Shown: in pieces, positions 10,301-20,585 of the stretch
Layout of the letters: every line of letters begins with the position of its first letter
How positions within the stretch are numbered: the stretch's first letter is position 1
Assembly (NCBI GenBank): GCA_009801015.1
Contig: VHZZ01006773.1
Location: 58,641 to 79,721 of the forward strand
Source: Silene noctiflora
Taxonomy: Eukaryota > Streptophyta > Magnoliopsida > Caryophyllales > Caryophyllaceae
Direction of reading: 5' to 3'
DNA: 21,081 nt
Notes under the pieces: model-generated
Database searches by the model: none
What the model was told of the DNA's origin: nothing
The model's input: the letters and a program-made list of their open reading frames with translations, nothing else
Made by a program: the position numbers and the translations under genes

Positions 10301-11101
10301 CTGTATATGCTGCAATGCTTGTAACCAACCATCTAGTGTTACTAACAATTCATGGAAGAAACTTAACTACTAACTATAACTTCATCTATTAGTTTTTGAT
10401 GTTTTGTTTCCTCTGATCTCGGGCTCTTCTAGGCTTTGTACGAAACACGGCACCATATGGAAAATAGTATCAAAGCCCTTTGCAATGCTGATGTAACTAT
10501 AGGATTCAAGATTGGGAGGGACGTGTCGCTACCTGAAACTTACATCCGCTACGCAAGAAATCCTCTCAGAGACCTCGGTGGTAAACCTCCCTCGAAGAGA
10601 AACATCCTTGCCTTCTATGCAGGAAACAGTCATGGGTATTTACGTCCAACTTTGCTAAAATATTGGAAAGACAAGGACCCTGATATGAGAATATATGGTT
10701 TGTTACCCGCAAGTGTTTCAAAAAAGATGAACTATATGCAACACATGAAAAGTAGCAAGTACTGTTTATGCCCTAAAGGTTTTGAAGTCAATAGTCCTAG
10801 AGTCGTGGAAGCCATCTTCTATGAATGTGTTCCCGTGATTATTTCTGACAATTTTGTCCCTCCCTTATTCGAAATCTTAAACTGGGAAGAATTCTCCGTG
10901 ATTGTTGCTGAGAAAGACATTCCGAACTTGAAAAACATTTTGCTATCAATACCTGAAGCCAAGTATATGGAAATGCAGCTTGCAGTTACAAAGGTTCAAC
11001 GTCATTTCCTGTGGCATGCTAGGCCTGTGAAGTATGACCTTTTCCACATGCTCCTTCATTCTATTTGGCATAGTAGAGTTTTCCAGATCCGAAAACAGTA
11101 A
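7343..11101 (+). CDS. GT47 (exostosin family) glycosyltransferase, type II membrane protein
   Basis: Four coding exons: 7343-8086, 8443-8579, 9219-9567 and 10433-11101. All introns are GT-AG and the phases fit, giving 632 residues. Residues 1-17 are a short cytosolic tail, about 18-36 a signal anchor (WYIFVVGMVAVTYLMF), 37-230 an acidic low-complexity stem, and about 270-600 the exostosin domain. Family blocks seen: LYAPVFRNVSKF, TLKVYVYKDG, KPIFH, AHLFYMPFSS, PFWNRTGGADHF, ACHDW, and the GT47 signature KYCLCPKGFEVNSPRVVEAI (about 519-538) followed by ECVPVII. It resembles the plant 'probable glycosyltransferase At5g03795' group. Such enzymes usually act in the Golgi on wall polysaccharides, but the donor and acceptor cannot be told here. 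An in-frame ATG at 7298 would add 15 residues; I prefer 7343 because family members begin close to the 'FxxxKLCQIETRR' segment and because a short upstream frame overlaps 7298. No breaks were seen. Confidence 0.9.
9907..10117. mobile_element. Stowaway-like MITE in the last intron of the GT47 gene
   Basis: The left end TACCCCCTCTGTCCCTGTCA and the right end (TGAGGGAGGAGTG) resemble the familiar plant Tc1/mariner Stowaway termini (CTCCCTCCGTCCC and its inverse). Inside the right arm, AAAGGTAAACAAATAG and CCTAAAATGGAATAGG are also typical. The ends are degenerate, and the expected TA duplication is clear only on the left (9907-9908). It lies wholly within the intron 9568-10432 and does not touch the splice sites. 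Confidence 0.55.
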
Positions 11102-11372
11102 AACTTGCAGCCAAATTATAGCTGAAAATTTTGTATATAACAGGTTTTTATGACACTCTTCTTGATTCTTAGTTCTTTCAGTGTTTTAATTCTTTCATTA
11201 TTTTGGATCCGATACTGAAACTCCCATGTTTTATTTTGGTATATATCAACATCATACCAACATTCAAGGAAGTCTTCACTTAGTGCCTTGTGTTTTAGAT
11301 GTTGAACTCATAAGATTTCATATTCGTTTCATTGTTCTGGTCTCCGTTATTCAGCAATCATGTCAGCCGGAT
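11102..11372. other. 3' flank of the GT47 gene
   Basis: T-rich sequence following the stop codon, presumed 3'UTR and downstream DNA. I saw no canonical AATAAA close to the stop and no coding potential. Confidence 0.4.
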
Positions 11373-11445
11373 ACCCAAGTAGCTTAGCTGTTAAAGTCGT
11401 TGAAGAGTTGGTATTCGTGACCAGAGTTCAAAACCTGTAACAGTC
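11373..11445 (+). mobile_element. tRNA-derived SINE head (or tRNA pseudogene)
   Basis: Internal pol III promoter boxes are visible. An A-box-like TAGCTTAGCTG lies at 11380-11390 and a B-box-like AGTTCAAAACC at 11425-11435, 45 bases apart, as in a tRNA gene. The sequence between does not fold as a clean tRNA. The anticodon region and acceptor stem are not convincing, so a SINE body of plant tRNA-derived type is more likely than a working tRNA. The tail end is unclear; the sequence continues with TCGTTTCTTTTATATCGG and an A-rich patch further on. Confidence 0.5.
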
Positions 11446-12265
11446 GTTTCTTTTATATCGGAACAAAAACCCATCGATTTCAAAGTTGTCCTGATAATTT
11501 CCTTTTCTTGTAATGCACACGTAACACTGACCCAAAATTTACGCAAGACAAAATCACAGTTGACACTAATCATCAAATTAAGCACAACACATGTACTGAA
11601 CTGAGAACATCCACCTCTTAAGAAAAAAAGAAGATAACTTGTGCAGTTGTGCATCTTACAGTTGAACGTGTGTTTGAAGTTACTGTAAAAAATGCCGTTT
11701 GTTTCTATTTTGGTCAAAGGGTTCTAAAATTACCTCAAATTTAGCGCACATCATTTTTTTATTGTTTCGTAATTTTGATGAAAGCTGCAATCTTTTCTTT
11801 TTCTTTTTTTTCAGTCTGACAAAGATTGATGTCCCTTTCTTCAGTACCCAGATCCAGATTTTGCTATTTTAACATGCAAATTTAAGTTCATTTCTTTTAA
11901 ATTTTATTGGGTATTCATATAATAAGCAAAGATGAAAGACCAAAGCTTTATGAAAGGATAATATTAGAGGGTGATACCAAGACTCCGTACCATCCCCTAA
12001 CGCCATCGATCTTATTCTCCTCATCCTTAATGAAACTCATGATAAAAAGATTTTCCTATTTTTGTGGGGTGTGAATATTGTTGTCACGAGGAAATGTGGT
12101 GGGCCATAGGATGATGAGAAGTGGATAATATTATTATCTCTACAATAACTTCAACTTGACTTTACCTTATGCCCATTTCATGTCCACTATTCATTTTTTT
12201 CTTTTCTTCTATATTCAGCATTGAAGTTTAAGAGCTAAAGATAACATTGTTTAGTTATTTACTTT
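11446..12265. other. intergenic, upstream of the hydrolase gene
   Basis: AT-rich DNA with no credible gene. An 11-base direct repeat GGATAATATTA occurs at 11956-11966 and 12123-12133, and between them CTTATTCTCCTCATCC (near 12010) pairs imperfectly with GGATGATGAGAAG (near 12110). This hints at a small decayed element but no clear termini are seen. The last hundred bases presumably hold the promoter or leader of the hydrolase gene. Confidence 0.35.
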
Positions 12266-15200
12266 ATGGGGTGCAACAAAATCATGGGTCATGTGCAAAA
12301 TGCTATTTATAGTAGTAATTTAGTTAGAGCAGTGAACATGGTAGTGATGGGAAGGTCATTTTCTGCTGTTGAGGTTTTACAGGTTTGTGTACTTTGCCTT
12401 TTTGTATTACTGCCTTCTGATTCTGTACTTATTCTGCTGTACTTTTTTCCTGTTATTTTGTTGGATTTGATTGTTGTTTAGTGTTTAAGGTTAAGGTTAT
12501 TTACATATGGACCTTCTCGCCCGGTTTAAACAGAGGCGGAATCAGGTTTTGAAGTTAGGGAGACGAAACACTGCTAAAAAGCGAACTAGTAGTGACTGGG
12601 TTAAACTATACTTGTATTGACTATTGAGTGCTGGTGGTTATTGCTGTTAATCTCAGTCTTTCGGAGGAGAGACTAATCTCAGTTGGTTTTGTACAATATC
12701 TGGCTAACTGATGTACTTAAATAACTCAATGTATTATTCACGCAACAACAACATTATCGCACCCCAGTGCCTCAATGGCTCCAGCAAATTGCCGGGTACA
12801 GGGGTCGGATGTACGGATTTGGGCACTTGATTCTGCTTTCAGATTCTACAATTTGTTTTTGATGTTGTTTGCAAATCTTATGAAAGAAGATGTAACTTTA
12901 CTAATGTAGTGGACTTGTTTGAAATCATCATGTACAGTTGATTTCAATCTCACAGAAGTAATCTGGACAATTTGTTAAATGAGTTTTGATTAGAGACCCG
13001 TGAATATTAGGAACCAAGAAGGCCAGAAGGGTAGATCATCTCACTAGCCTATATTGCTTTATGTTATTGGAGTATAAAAAATGATCATCAACAGTTCTGC
13101 ATTTTTAATTCCAATTTGCTGATGTTATCATATTGTTTTGTCTGATTACTTGTGTTTGATCAAAAGGACTGCTGAAATTTCATGTGTCCTGATGTTGATG
13201 CTTTTTTTTCCGCTAATCTAGCTTTAGTAGGCCTGCATCGCGCCCCTGAAAGACCCGAATCTTCACGGGACGGCTCGAAACCAAGTTACAATGGAGGACA
13301 TGTTTACTAGGATTTTGGATTTGGCATCCTACTTTAGTAGTCCCATGCTTCATGTACTTGGTGAGTACTCTGGTAACTAATACACGTGAGCTATTCATTG
13401 GGTGGCATTTCAGACGCGCTCACTTGTACTTAGTAATTTTGTGAAGGCCATCTCGTGAAATGTGACACTGTTATGCATTGTTTCCCTATTTACATGTTTG
13501 TTTTGGATGTTGAATGTGCAAGATTTGTACTTTGGAATGTTTAATGGACACTATAGAAGCTTTGAAGAATGCTCTTTGTCTATTGAAGATGATGTGATGC
13601 CTCAGATATCCTTCAATGCCAGACAGAGATCAGTTATAAATGTGACAAATACAAGCTCACAAACGCACGCTGGACAAAATTATGAAGAAACGTCACTTGT
13701 ACTTAAAGGGTAATGCTGCTGTCTCCTTTATTTCATTGACCTCATTTGGAATTGGTTTTTGATTTTAAGATAGGGATATTTCAGTCAATGAGATGCAGCG
13801 TCGCGAATACCACCGTGTCTATTCTCGTGGCTCAGTCACTTTGTAATGTACTTGTTCTTTCTTGCAGGTTATCTCTCCCATTATGTGGTGTAAGAGTTAT
13901 CCGAAATCTAGCATTGGCCACCTTGAGGTGCTTTGTTGGGTACATCACATATGTGAAGGAACAAGTTTCTAGGTAGCCAATGAACTAAATTCTGAAACTA
14001 TGTTAGATAACCAACATTAGAATGCACAGTGACTTTCGGTTTGCCTGATTCTCTAATGCTTAGAAGTTTATCCTTTTCAGTACCATATTACGATGGCGAA
14101 AGTCTCTGTGTGGATCATCTGATGATATAGGATGGTTGCTACGTACTCCTGGGATGCCTCTTGTTAAGAATGGTACTGCCAGGTTCTTGGAACTTCTTCA
14201 GGCGGTCAGGTCTACATATCACCTCATTATTGATCCGTTTTATTTAGTGCGTCGGTTCATTTTGTTTCATTTACAAAGGTTTTTCTCGATAAATTGTTGA
14301 GGTTAAAAACAAGGTAAAACCGACAGCAGTACCAAAAGTACAGGATACAGGCCAAATACCCAATGTTCTCGTTCCCCCCTTACTGCGATGTGTTCAATCA
14401 TTCTTGTAAATGGAGATTATTGATTCATGTCAATGTGCATTCATTTCTGCAGGGATGGACAACATACACTGCCTGACTCATTTGTATACCTATTAATACC
14501 AGGTAAGATTTCTAACCTGACTGTTTTTTTAGTAGTCTTGATGTCCTTTTAGACGAACTTTTAGAATCAACAATAACATTACCCAAGTGACCCAAAGGCT
14601 TCCGCTTATAGTGAAAACACAAAGACCTCTTGTATATGGACAACAAAGGTATTGAGGGAGCGATATTTTTATTTCACGATATTCAAAGCTTAATCAGTTT
14701 CTTATTCTCACTTTGATATTTTTTCATATTCTAGGGCTCTTTAGTAACCATGGTCCATTGTACTTTGTGGCGACAAAGAGATTCTTCTCAAAGATGGGTC
14801 TGGCTTGCCACATCGCCAAGATTCATAGCGAGGTAACAAATCTTGGATTCTCCTGTCGAATTTGCAAGTTGAATCCAACACTTTCTGAACTTCTGAAATC
14901 TTGCTCTTTTATTATTTCTCTCCATGCATTTCACTTTTGTTATTTTGCGTTCCTTATTTGTTCATGTTATGTGAAGGCCTCTGTAGAACACAATGCCTGG
15001 GTACTGAAGCACTACATTGAGGAGCTCTATTGGGGTTCTGGCAAGCGTGTGATGCTTCTTGGACATAGCAAAGGGGGAGTTGATGCAGCTGCGGCGTTGT
15101 CAAAATATTGGAATGATTTACGAGGGAAGGTCGGAGGGTTGGCCCTGGTTCAAAGTCCATATGGTGGGACTCCCATTGCCTCTGATATGGTTCGCCAAGG

Positions 15201-16349
15201 CCAGGTTGCTGACAAGGAGACTAGGAGAGTTATGGAGTTCATAATTTGCAAAATGATCAAGGTCAGTCAAAGTTTCAAGATAAACTTCATTGTGTCTATT
15301 TTATGCCTATCTTGTTTCATGATGAAACATCGTGTTCCATGATTTTTTCTATGTTGATAGCTTATACTGTTTCATCTTTCGATTGTTTTCATCTGTTTTG
15401 AGTCCCCGTTTCATGTGACCACATGTAAGTGGGTGGGAATCAATACTCGCATCTAAAAAGGTTGTGTAAACTACTCGATGAGTCTGACTACATAAGGATA
15501 TGGAAACTGTTTGATTAGACAAATAGAGTACTGTCAAAGATTAATAGAATCGAATTATGTTAATTAATTTCCCTTCCACTGTTCAACTACAGAAATTGAA
15601 CTACTGGGAAAATAGTGTCCGTCTTCTTGTGAATTATCTATTTATCTTTTCCACTTGAATCTAGTATCACAATAAACCATTGCCGTTTTAGTTGGCATGG
15701 CTTAGGCAGGTTTATCTGAGGCAAGGTTTATACCAAAGCAACAAACAAATCTTTCAGTCAAATCACCTTTTAGTTTTATTTTTTTGTGCGAATAATCTTG
15801 GAAAGTGTGATTTCTCATGAAATTTCTTTGATCTAGGGTGACTTTCGATCTCTAGAAGACCTTACATATGAAAAGCGGAAGGAGTTCATCTTAAGCCACA
15901 AACTCCCCGAAGAGATCCCTCTTATCTCGTTCCATTCTGAAGCAAGCATCGCTCCTGGTGTTCTCGCAACACTGACGCAAATAGCCCACGCAGAGCTTCC
16001 CTGGTTTCCTCTCCCAACACTAAGTGGCCAGTCATCCGAAGATAGTGTCCAAGTATCACGAAAGGTGCCAATAGTAATCCCAGTTTCAGCTGCCATGGCT
16101 CTCAGTGCCCTGCACCTTAAACTAAGGTATGGGGAAAAGAGCGATGGGCTAGTGACATGCTGTGATGCAGTGGTCCCCGGCTCGGTAATGGTTAGGCCAG
16201 ATAAGAAACTCGATCATGCTTGGATGGTATACTCGTCATGGAAGAAGAATCCTACCGAGCCTGATTGTTGTGAAATGTGTGAAGCGATTTTGACCTTGCT
16301 CGTTGAGCTTGGGAGGACTAAAGAGCAAAAGAAAACTAGAAAAATATAG
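12266..16349 (+). CDS. alpha/beta-hydrolase-fold protein, lipase-like
   Basis: Nine exons with consistent phases: 12266-12382, 13231-13360, 13523-13709, 13868-13972, 14081-14209, 14453-14502, 14735-14832, 14977-15261 and 15837-16349. They give 537 residues. Exons 4-9 are secure. The hydrolase core starts near residue 228 (PDSFVYLLIPGLFSNHGPLY). The nucleophile elbow GHSKGG puts the likely catalytic serine at 303. QSPYGGTPIASD follows, then SDGLV (Asp 470) and LDHAWMV (His 494) complete a plausible triad. The N-terminal 144 residues (exons 1-3) are modelled from open frames and matching phases; they contain no domain I recognise, and exon 3 uses a weak CAAG acceptor. Plant homologues of this type are generally annotated only as alpha/beta-hydrolase superfamily proteins, so the substrate is unknown. 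No signal peptide is evident. An alternative start is the in-frame ATG at 12284. Confidence 0.8.
12744..12816 (+). mobile_element. SINE-like remnant in hydrolase intron 1
   Basis: CAACAACAACATTATC is followed by CCCCAGTGCCTCAATGGCTC, then GGGGTCGGATGTAC. This chain of phrases is widespread in plant introns and UTRs and is usually ascribed to short SINE-type (Au-like) repeats. Only a fragment is present and it ends abruptly. It lies in the 848-base first intron of the hydrolase gene. Confidence 0.5.
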
Positions 16350-17654
16350 TTTTCCGTGTTGTTAAGTACGAGGTAACGAGTGAATCTGTGCCCTGTGCTG
16401 GCTGTTTTCGCTTGCTCCCCGTGAGTTAGTTTAGGCTTGTTTTCCTCTAGTTCTACAGTTTTTCTCTTACCTGGTGAAATTTGATTTTGTTCCAGTAGCT
16501 GTTTATGAAATTCCTTGGCTTTCGACCTTGAAGAATATACTTGATTGAAACCAAAAGATATCTAGCAACCACCATTATTCAATATTGCGAATGTAAAAGA
16601 ATTACTGTCAATAGCGTAAATTCTCTGCAAATAACCACCACAGGCATCCATGATACCATACGACACAGCTCGGTTTTCAAGTATCTTATATACGCCTCCT
16701 CGGATCCCGCTTTACTGATGCCCTGTTGGTTGCAGGTGTAAGTATTATGTATATCAACCTTATTGATGATGCCCTCCCTTAAATTATTACCATCATAAGG
16801 TAGCTTCACAATAATGTCACACAGATTAACAAGTGTGAAGGACATAAGGCTACTGCTACAATGTTAAAGCTTCCTTAGCTAGATTATACTTGAATAGAAA
16901 TTTGTCATCTTCAAAGACGATCCCAAGCCCGAGTCAGTCCCCAATATATATGGAGTAGAAGATAACTTGAAGACAATCCAAGTAGATATGAATATGACAT
17001 GATGGTAGCTTAGCCTGTTTAGCCTAGCAAACAATTAACATGTCAAATTACATGAGACTAATTGTTCATAAAATGTCAGACTTGGCTTGTAAATAATTTC
17101 GTCATCCCTAAAGTAGATAGCTTTTAAGTGAAGGTTCTCAAACTGCATCAAACTTAATCGTATGGTATTATGAAAGAGAGCCCGTACCTCCTAATAGAGA
17201 CTAGAAACACTGCCTCATTACTGGATCACCAAATAGTCCAGATGATGCTGCTGAGGACACGGATGATCCTGCAGAAGAATACCATTGATTTGAACATCTA
17301 AACCCCACATCTAAACCCCTGTCAAAACGAAGGGAGCACAAGACAAATCTTTTTTATGTGCTCGAAATTAATAGCAAACGAGAACATGGTGTAATGCACT
17401 GAAAGCTAGCTATTTTTTCTTCAACAGACAGACTGATCTCAAAATTCCAAAACTCAGTGCCTAATTCTTCCCAGGGTTGAGTGCTTGCTGGACTAGGTTA
17501 AATTAGATCCAGCCTCGATGAGCATAAGAGCATTACATTTACTATCAATGTCCTATGTTCATTTTTTTAGTAGTAAGCAAGTATAACACTACATTTACTA
17601 ACAATGCTCGAATCGACAGAAGAATACATTCGTATATAACTAATTGCATTTACA
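16350..17654. other. intergenic region between convergent genes
   Basis: About 1.3 kb between the hydrolase stop codon and the polyadenylation signal of the minus-strand gene. Reading frames of 66-88 codons exist near 16541-16845 on both strands. They show no family motif, overlap each other, and lack convincing splice or start context, so I do not call them. A fragment of an old gene cannot be excluded. Confidence 0.45.
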
Positions 17655-17660
17655 TTTATT
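17655..17660 (-). terminator. polyadenylation signal AATAAA
   Basis: AATAAA read on the minus strand, 78 bases after the stop codon of the minus-strand membrane-protein gene. This is a usual distance for a plant near-upstream element. Confidence 0.45.
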
Positions 17661-17737
17661 AAGCCCGTTTAATTTCCTATGATCTCATCTAAAAACTTAT
17701 CATTGTTCATCTACCTCTTTGACCGTAAAAGAATGTC

Positions 17738-18415
17738 TTATACTTCCTTCTGAAGAACCAACATTTTTGGTCTCTCATCCTCGGTTTCATTCTGATATGC
17801 TCCAATTTTCTCGGTTTGATTTTCGGCTTTTGAAACCCTTCCCTTACGAACAATCTCAGTCTTAACCTCGGTATCACTTCTCCTAGACGCTCCAGACTCA
17901 TGTTCCGGGACTCCGTTCTCATCGCTGAACCTAAACATCTCCACACTTGCACCCTTTTTCAGAATTACGCCAATTTCAGAACTCCGATTCCCTGACTTCA
18001 CCATCAAAGAATTATCCCTTGTCTCCTTCATTTCATTTACGACATCATCGGGTGGCTTAACTACACCGTTTCCGTCATAATCAGGTTTATTATCCGACTG
18101 ATCATCATCGCCATCAGTGTCATTATTCAACCTCAAAGCCTCTCCAATAAGATCAACTCCGTACAACTCCACCTCTTCAGTATAAAGAGATTTTTCGACT
18201 TTAACACCGCCTTTTCGACCCAAAACTTGATCAATACCATTATTTGTGAGCTTGTTCTCTATGAAATCACAGTCAGAATCTCGTCTCACATAGATTGAGT
18301 GATGTATTTGGTAAAGCAACCATAGAAATACAACCAAGAAGAATGTATACTGCACTGTTTGCTTAATCAGTGATATTTGGAACCCGTGATTTCTGTTCAT
18401 GTGTGAATGACTCAT
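17738..18415 (-). CDS. single-pass membrane protein of unknown function
   Basis: A single uninterrupted exon of 225 residues. Residues 1-20 are polar with a conserved-looking GFQISLIKQT, about 22-38 form one hydrophobic segment (QYTFFLVVFLWLLYQI), and RR follows at 44-45. The rest is hydrophilic and acidic, with DGDDDQSD near 101-108, and contains no domain I recognise. Four N-glycosylation sequons (N98, N143, N199, N209) all lie after the membrane segment, which would fit a luminal or extracellular tail, a signal-anchor topology, if they are used. The first ATG after a presumed leader acceptor was taken as the start; a second in-frame Met lies at residue 6. The gene converges with the hydrolase gene. 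Similar short 'GFQIxLIK..LLYQI' plant proteins exist as uncharacterised entries in my memory, but I cannot assign a role. Confidence 0.75.
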   Translation of the reverse strand: MSHSHMNRNHGFQISLIKQTVQYTFFLVVFLWLLYQIHHSIYVRRDSDCDFIENKLTNNGIDQVLGRKGGVKVEKSLYTEEVELYGVDLIGEALRLNNDTDGDDDQSDNKPDYDGNGVVKPPDDVVNEMKETRDNSLMVKSGNRSSEIGVILKKGASVEMFRFSDENGVPEHESGASRRSDTEVKTEIVRKGRVSKAENQTEKIGAYQNETEDERPKMLVLQKEV

Positions 18416-18444
18416 GATCCTAGGCCACTTTAATAACTACCCTC

Positions 18445-18847
18445 CTGCAATCATGTAAATTTAAAACAATAGGAACTGTAATCAGCAAAAATGTCAAGAA
18501 AGTGACAATCATAAGTCATTATAACATTTTCATGAACAATGCATCTAATTTTCATTTAAAACTACTGTATATAATAATGTATCAAATTTAAAACTACTCT
18601 TTCCTCTTTGTAATTTGTTTACCTTTTTATTCTTTGTTTGTAATTTGTTTATCTTTGTATTCTTTGCAAGTACCACGTGTCTAATAGTTTAAGTGTTACC
18701 CATCTTTTCAAATTTGTAAAAACATTCATTAAGAAAAAACATAATCTTCTTACAAATTTCAAGAACTATTATTTAAACATCATTTTCATCAACTAAACAA
18801 GAAACTTAAAGAATGAAAGAGAGATATAGGATAGTTTGAGATATTAC
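18445..18847 (-). other. probable 5'UTR intron of the minus-strand membrane-protein gene
   Basis: On the minus strand the donor reads AACG|GTAATATC (at 18847) and the acceptor ACATGATTGCAG|GAGGG (ending at 18445), 29 bases before the ATG codon. The intron is AT-rich and contains an imperfect 30-base tandem repeat and a G-box CACGTG (18674-18679). The evidence is splice-site shape only. Confidence 0.5.
18606..18665. repeat. 30-base tandem duplication
   Basis: TTTGTAATTTGTTTA followed by a T-rich segment occurs twice with period 30 and a few differences. It lies inside the presumed 5'UTR intron of the minus-strand gene. Confidence 0.7.
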
Positions 18848-19540
18848 CGTTCTTTTTCGAAGCGACAAAAATATGGAAGGATATAATCCAAGAAAGAAAC
18901 AAGTTTACTTCAAAATAGTACTTGGAAATTATTTTGTAAGAGGAATATATTGAGATGAAAGTGTGAAGAAAATGGAAGGTTTTTTTCTTGGGGTTTAAGT
19001 GAAGAATAGAAGGCGGTTATATTTGAAGGGTGCGATACCGTAAATGCCCTTTATCATGCTGTTTTAGTGTTGTCCATATGTGGAAGTTGTGGGAGGTTTG
19101 TTGCGTGAAGTGGGGGTTGGTTTGATAGGGTATTCTTGTGATTGTTTTTTTGTATTTGGGAGTTGGGGTTGGATTACTTGTCCGTAAAATTGAGAATATA
19201 CGTCTTAAATTTGATTTGGTACGGAAAATACAATTGAAAATGTACCTTTTTCTAAATGATTCCAGTTGAAACGAATTAATTGAAAATAATTATATATACC
19301 CAAAATGACTGATTTGAGGAAAAATAATATTTTCAAATTACTATTTGTAATTTGTATTTAATAAAACAAACTCTAGTAACCCCGCTCGAAAATGACCCAA
19401 GCCCAACTGAAACTGGCCCGCGTGCAAAATGACTCGATAAATACGAATCCGAAAATAACTCATTCGACCTAAAGTGTCGTCCTAAACATGATTCGAATGA
19501 TCTGTTAGTCGGTTTGAAGAAGCTAAAGTTCAGAATCTTA
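18848..19540. other. leader and promoter region of the minus-strand gene, then intergenic
   Basis: The part next to 18848 is pyrimidine-rich when read on the minus strand, as expected for a plant 5' leader (around 18848-19010). No convincing TATA box was picked out. From about 19380 to 19510 the text becomes richer in CCCGAC/GACCC-like phrases, an old repeat-like flavour that I could not classify. No gene was seen. Confidence 0.4.
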
Positions 19541-19778
19541 TCTATATAAATACAAGATCATTTCACGCAATTCTGTGCGTCCACGTCACGATGAACAATG
19601 TTTTTTTTTTTTTTTAAATGAAACAGCGTGGGACCCACAGTTCTGTGTACGAATTTAATTGACAACTGAGTACGGAATTAATAAGCGACAATGTTCCTCT
19701 GTACGTAAATAATTGATTACGTTTTATATGACAAAATTAAAAAAGAAATATAATAATATACAACATTTAAAAATATAT

Positions 19779-19814
19779 TTTTCCGTTACAATACATTTTT
19801 CCGTTACAATACAT
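19779..19814. repeat. 18-base tandem duplication
   Basis: TTTTTCCGTTACAATACA is repeated twice in direct succession in the AT-rich leader of the probable Helitron. Confidence 0.75.
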
Positions 19815-20385
19815 TAAGACAAATTCATCATTCATACAAAATCAAAAATCAAAAATTTACATACTATATCAATACATTTGTGCCATATTATACAAAATTT
19901 ATAAAAATATTATTCGTAAATAATAAAAAATTTATTCCCATGCAAAAAATATACCGAGTCATTTTTTTATTTAAAAAATGCAATNAATTNCTTCCAACTT
20001 CTTTGCTTTTATTTAAGAAATATTTATTTATTTATTTATATTTATTTATGAAATATATCTTAATAAAAAAAACTTCAATTAAATTTTTTTTTTTAAAAAA
20101 ATGTGTGTTCAAATTCTCTCAGATCTGGACAGATAGCCATTCATCACCGAGAATGAACTTGGAGCAAAAATAACGGCAACAAAACTATCAGTCGCCATTC
20201 CGTTAATAGAAGGTGGCAATGATAGGCTACCGAAAAATTTTCGCTTCCACAAGTCTTTTACGTAGGCAAATCATGATAATTATCGTCATAATAGTTCAGA
20301 TTGGAATAATGGGCCGAGAACTATGCAGCTCAGATACGAATGGGCTTGAATTTTTTCAGAATGTACCTTCTAATTACACAAACAG

Positions 20386-20467
20386 ATTCAGCAACCATAT
20401 TCAACTGTTGTTCGGCAGTTTACAACATTCAGTAGCCATATTCAACTGTTGTTCGGCAGTTGACATA
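20386..20467. repeat. 41-base tandem duplication
   Basis: Two adjacent copies of a 41-base unit containing CCATATTCAACTGTTGTTCG, differing at only a few positions. A 98-codon open frame (20213-20509) crosses both copies in different frames. I do not regard that frame as a gene. Confidence 0.9.
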
Positions 20468-20524
20468 GTGGATGGGTGGAGGAGTGGCAAAGTGGATAGG
20501 AGAAGTTAAGAAAAGACATGCAAT

Positions 20525-20533
20525 TATATATAA
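20525..20533 (+). promoter_or_regulatory. possible TATA box for the RPA-like gene
   Basis: TATATATAA stands 53 bases before the start codon of the RPA-like gene, followed by CCACAACAGTGCAG and an A-rich leader. Placement is reasonable for a plant TATA box with a short leader, but the region is AT-rich, so chance occurrence is possible. Confidence 0.35.
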
Positions 20534-20585
20534 CCACAACAGTGCAGAAATTTAATCTACACAAACAAAAAAACAAACATTAATC

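Noticed and set aside
11373-11445. Functional tRNA gene
   Set aside because: The A and B boxes are present, but no acceptor stem or clean anticodon arm could be paired, so a SINE head is more likely.
11391-11717. 108-codon minus-strand frame
   Set aside because: It overlaps the tRNA-like boxes and AT-rich flanking DNA. The protein has no domain and looks like chance.
12530-12560. AGAGGCGGAATCAGG phrase in hydrolase intron 1
   Set aside because: It resembles starts of common plant dispersed repeats, but is too short and without ends to call an element.
13213-13398. 61-codon minus-strand frame
   Set aside because: It is the complement of hydrolase exon 2, whose plus-strand frame joins its neighbours in phase.
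16541-16845. Overlapping frames of 66 codons (plus) and 88 codons (minus)
   Set aside because: They overlap on opposite strands, show no recognised motif and have no convincing splice or polyadenylation context. A decayed exon remains possible but unsupported.
20213-20509. 98-codon open frame before the RPA-like gene
   Set aside because: It crosses a tandem duplication in different frames, has no family motif, and ends before the TATA-like box of the real gene.
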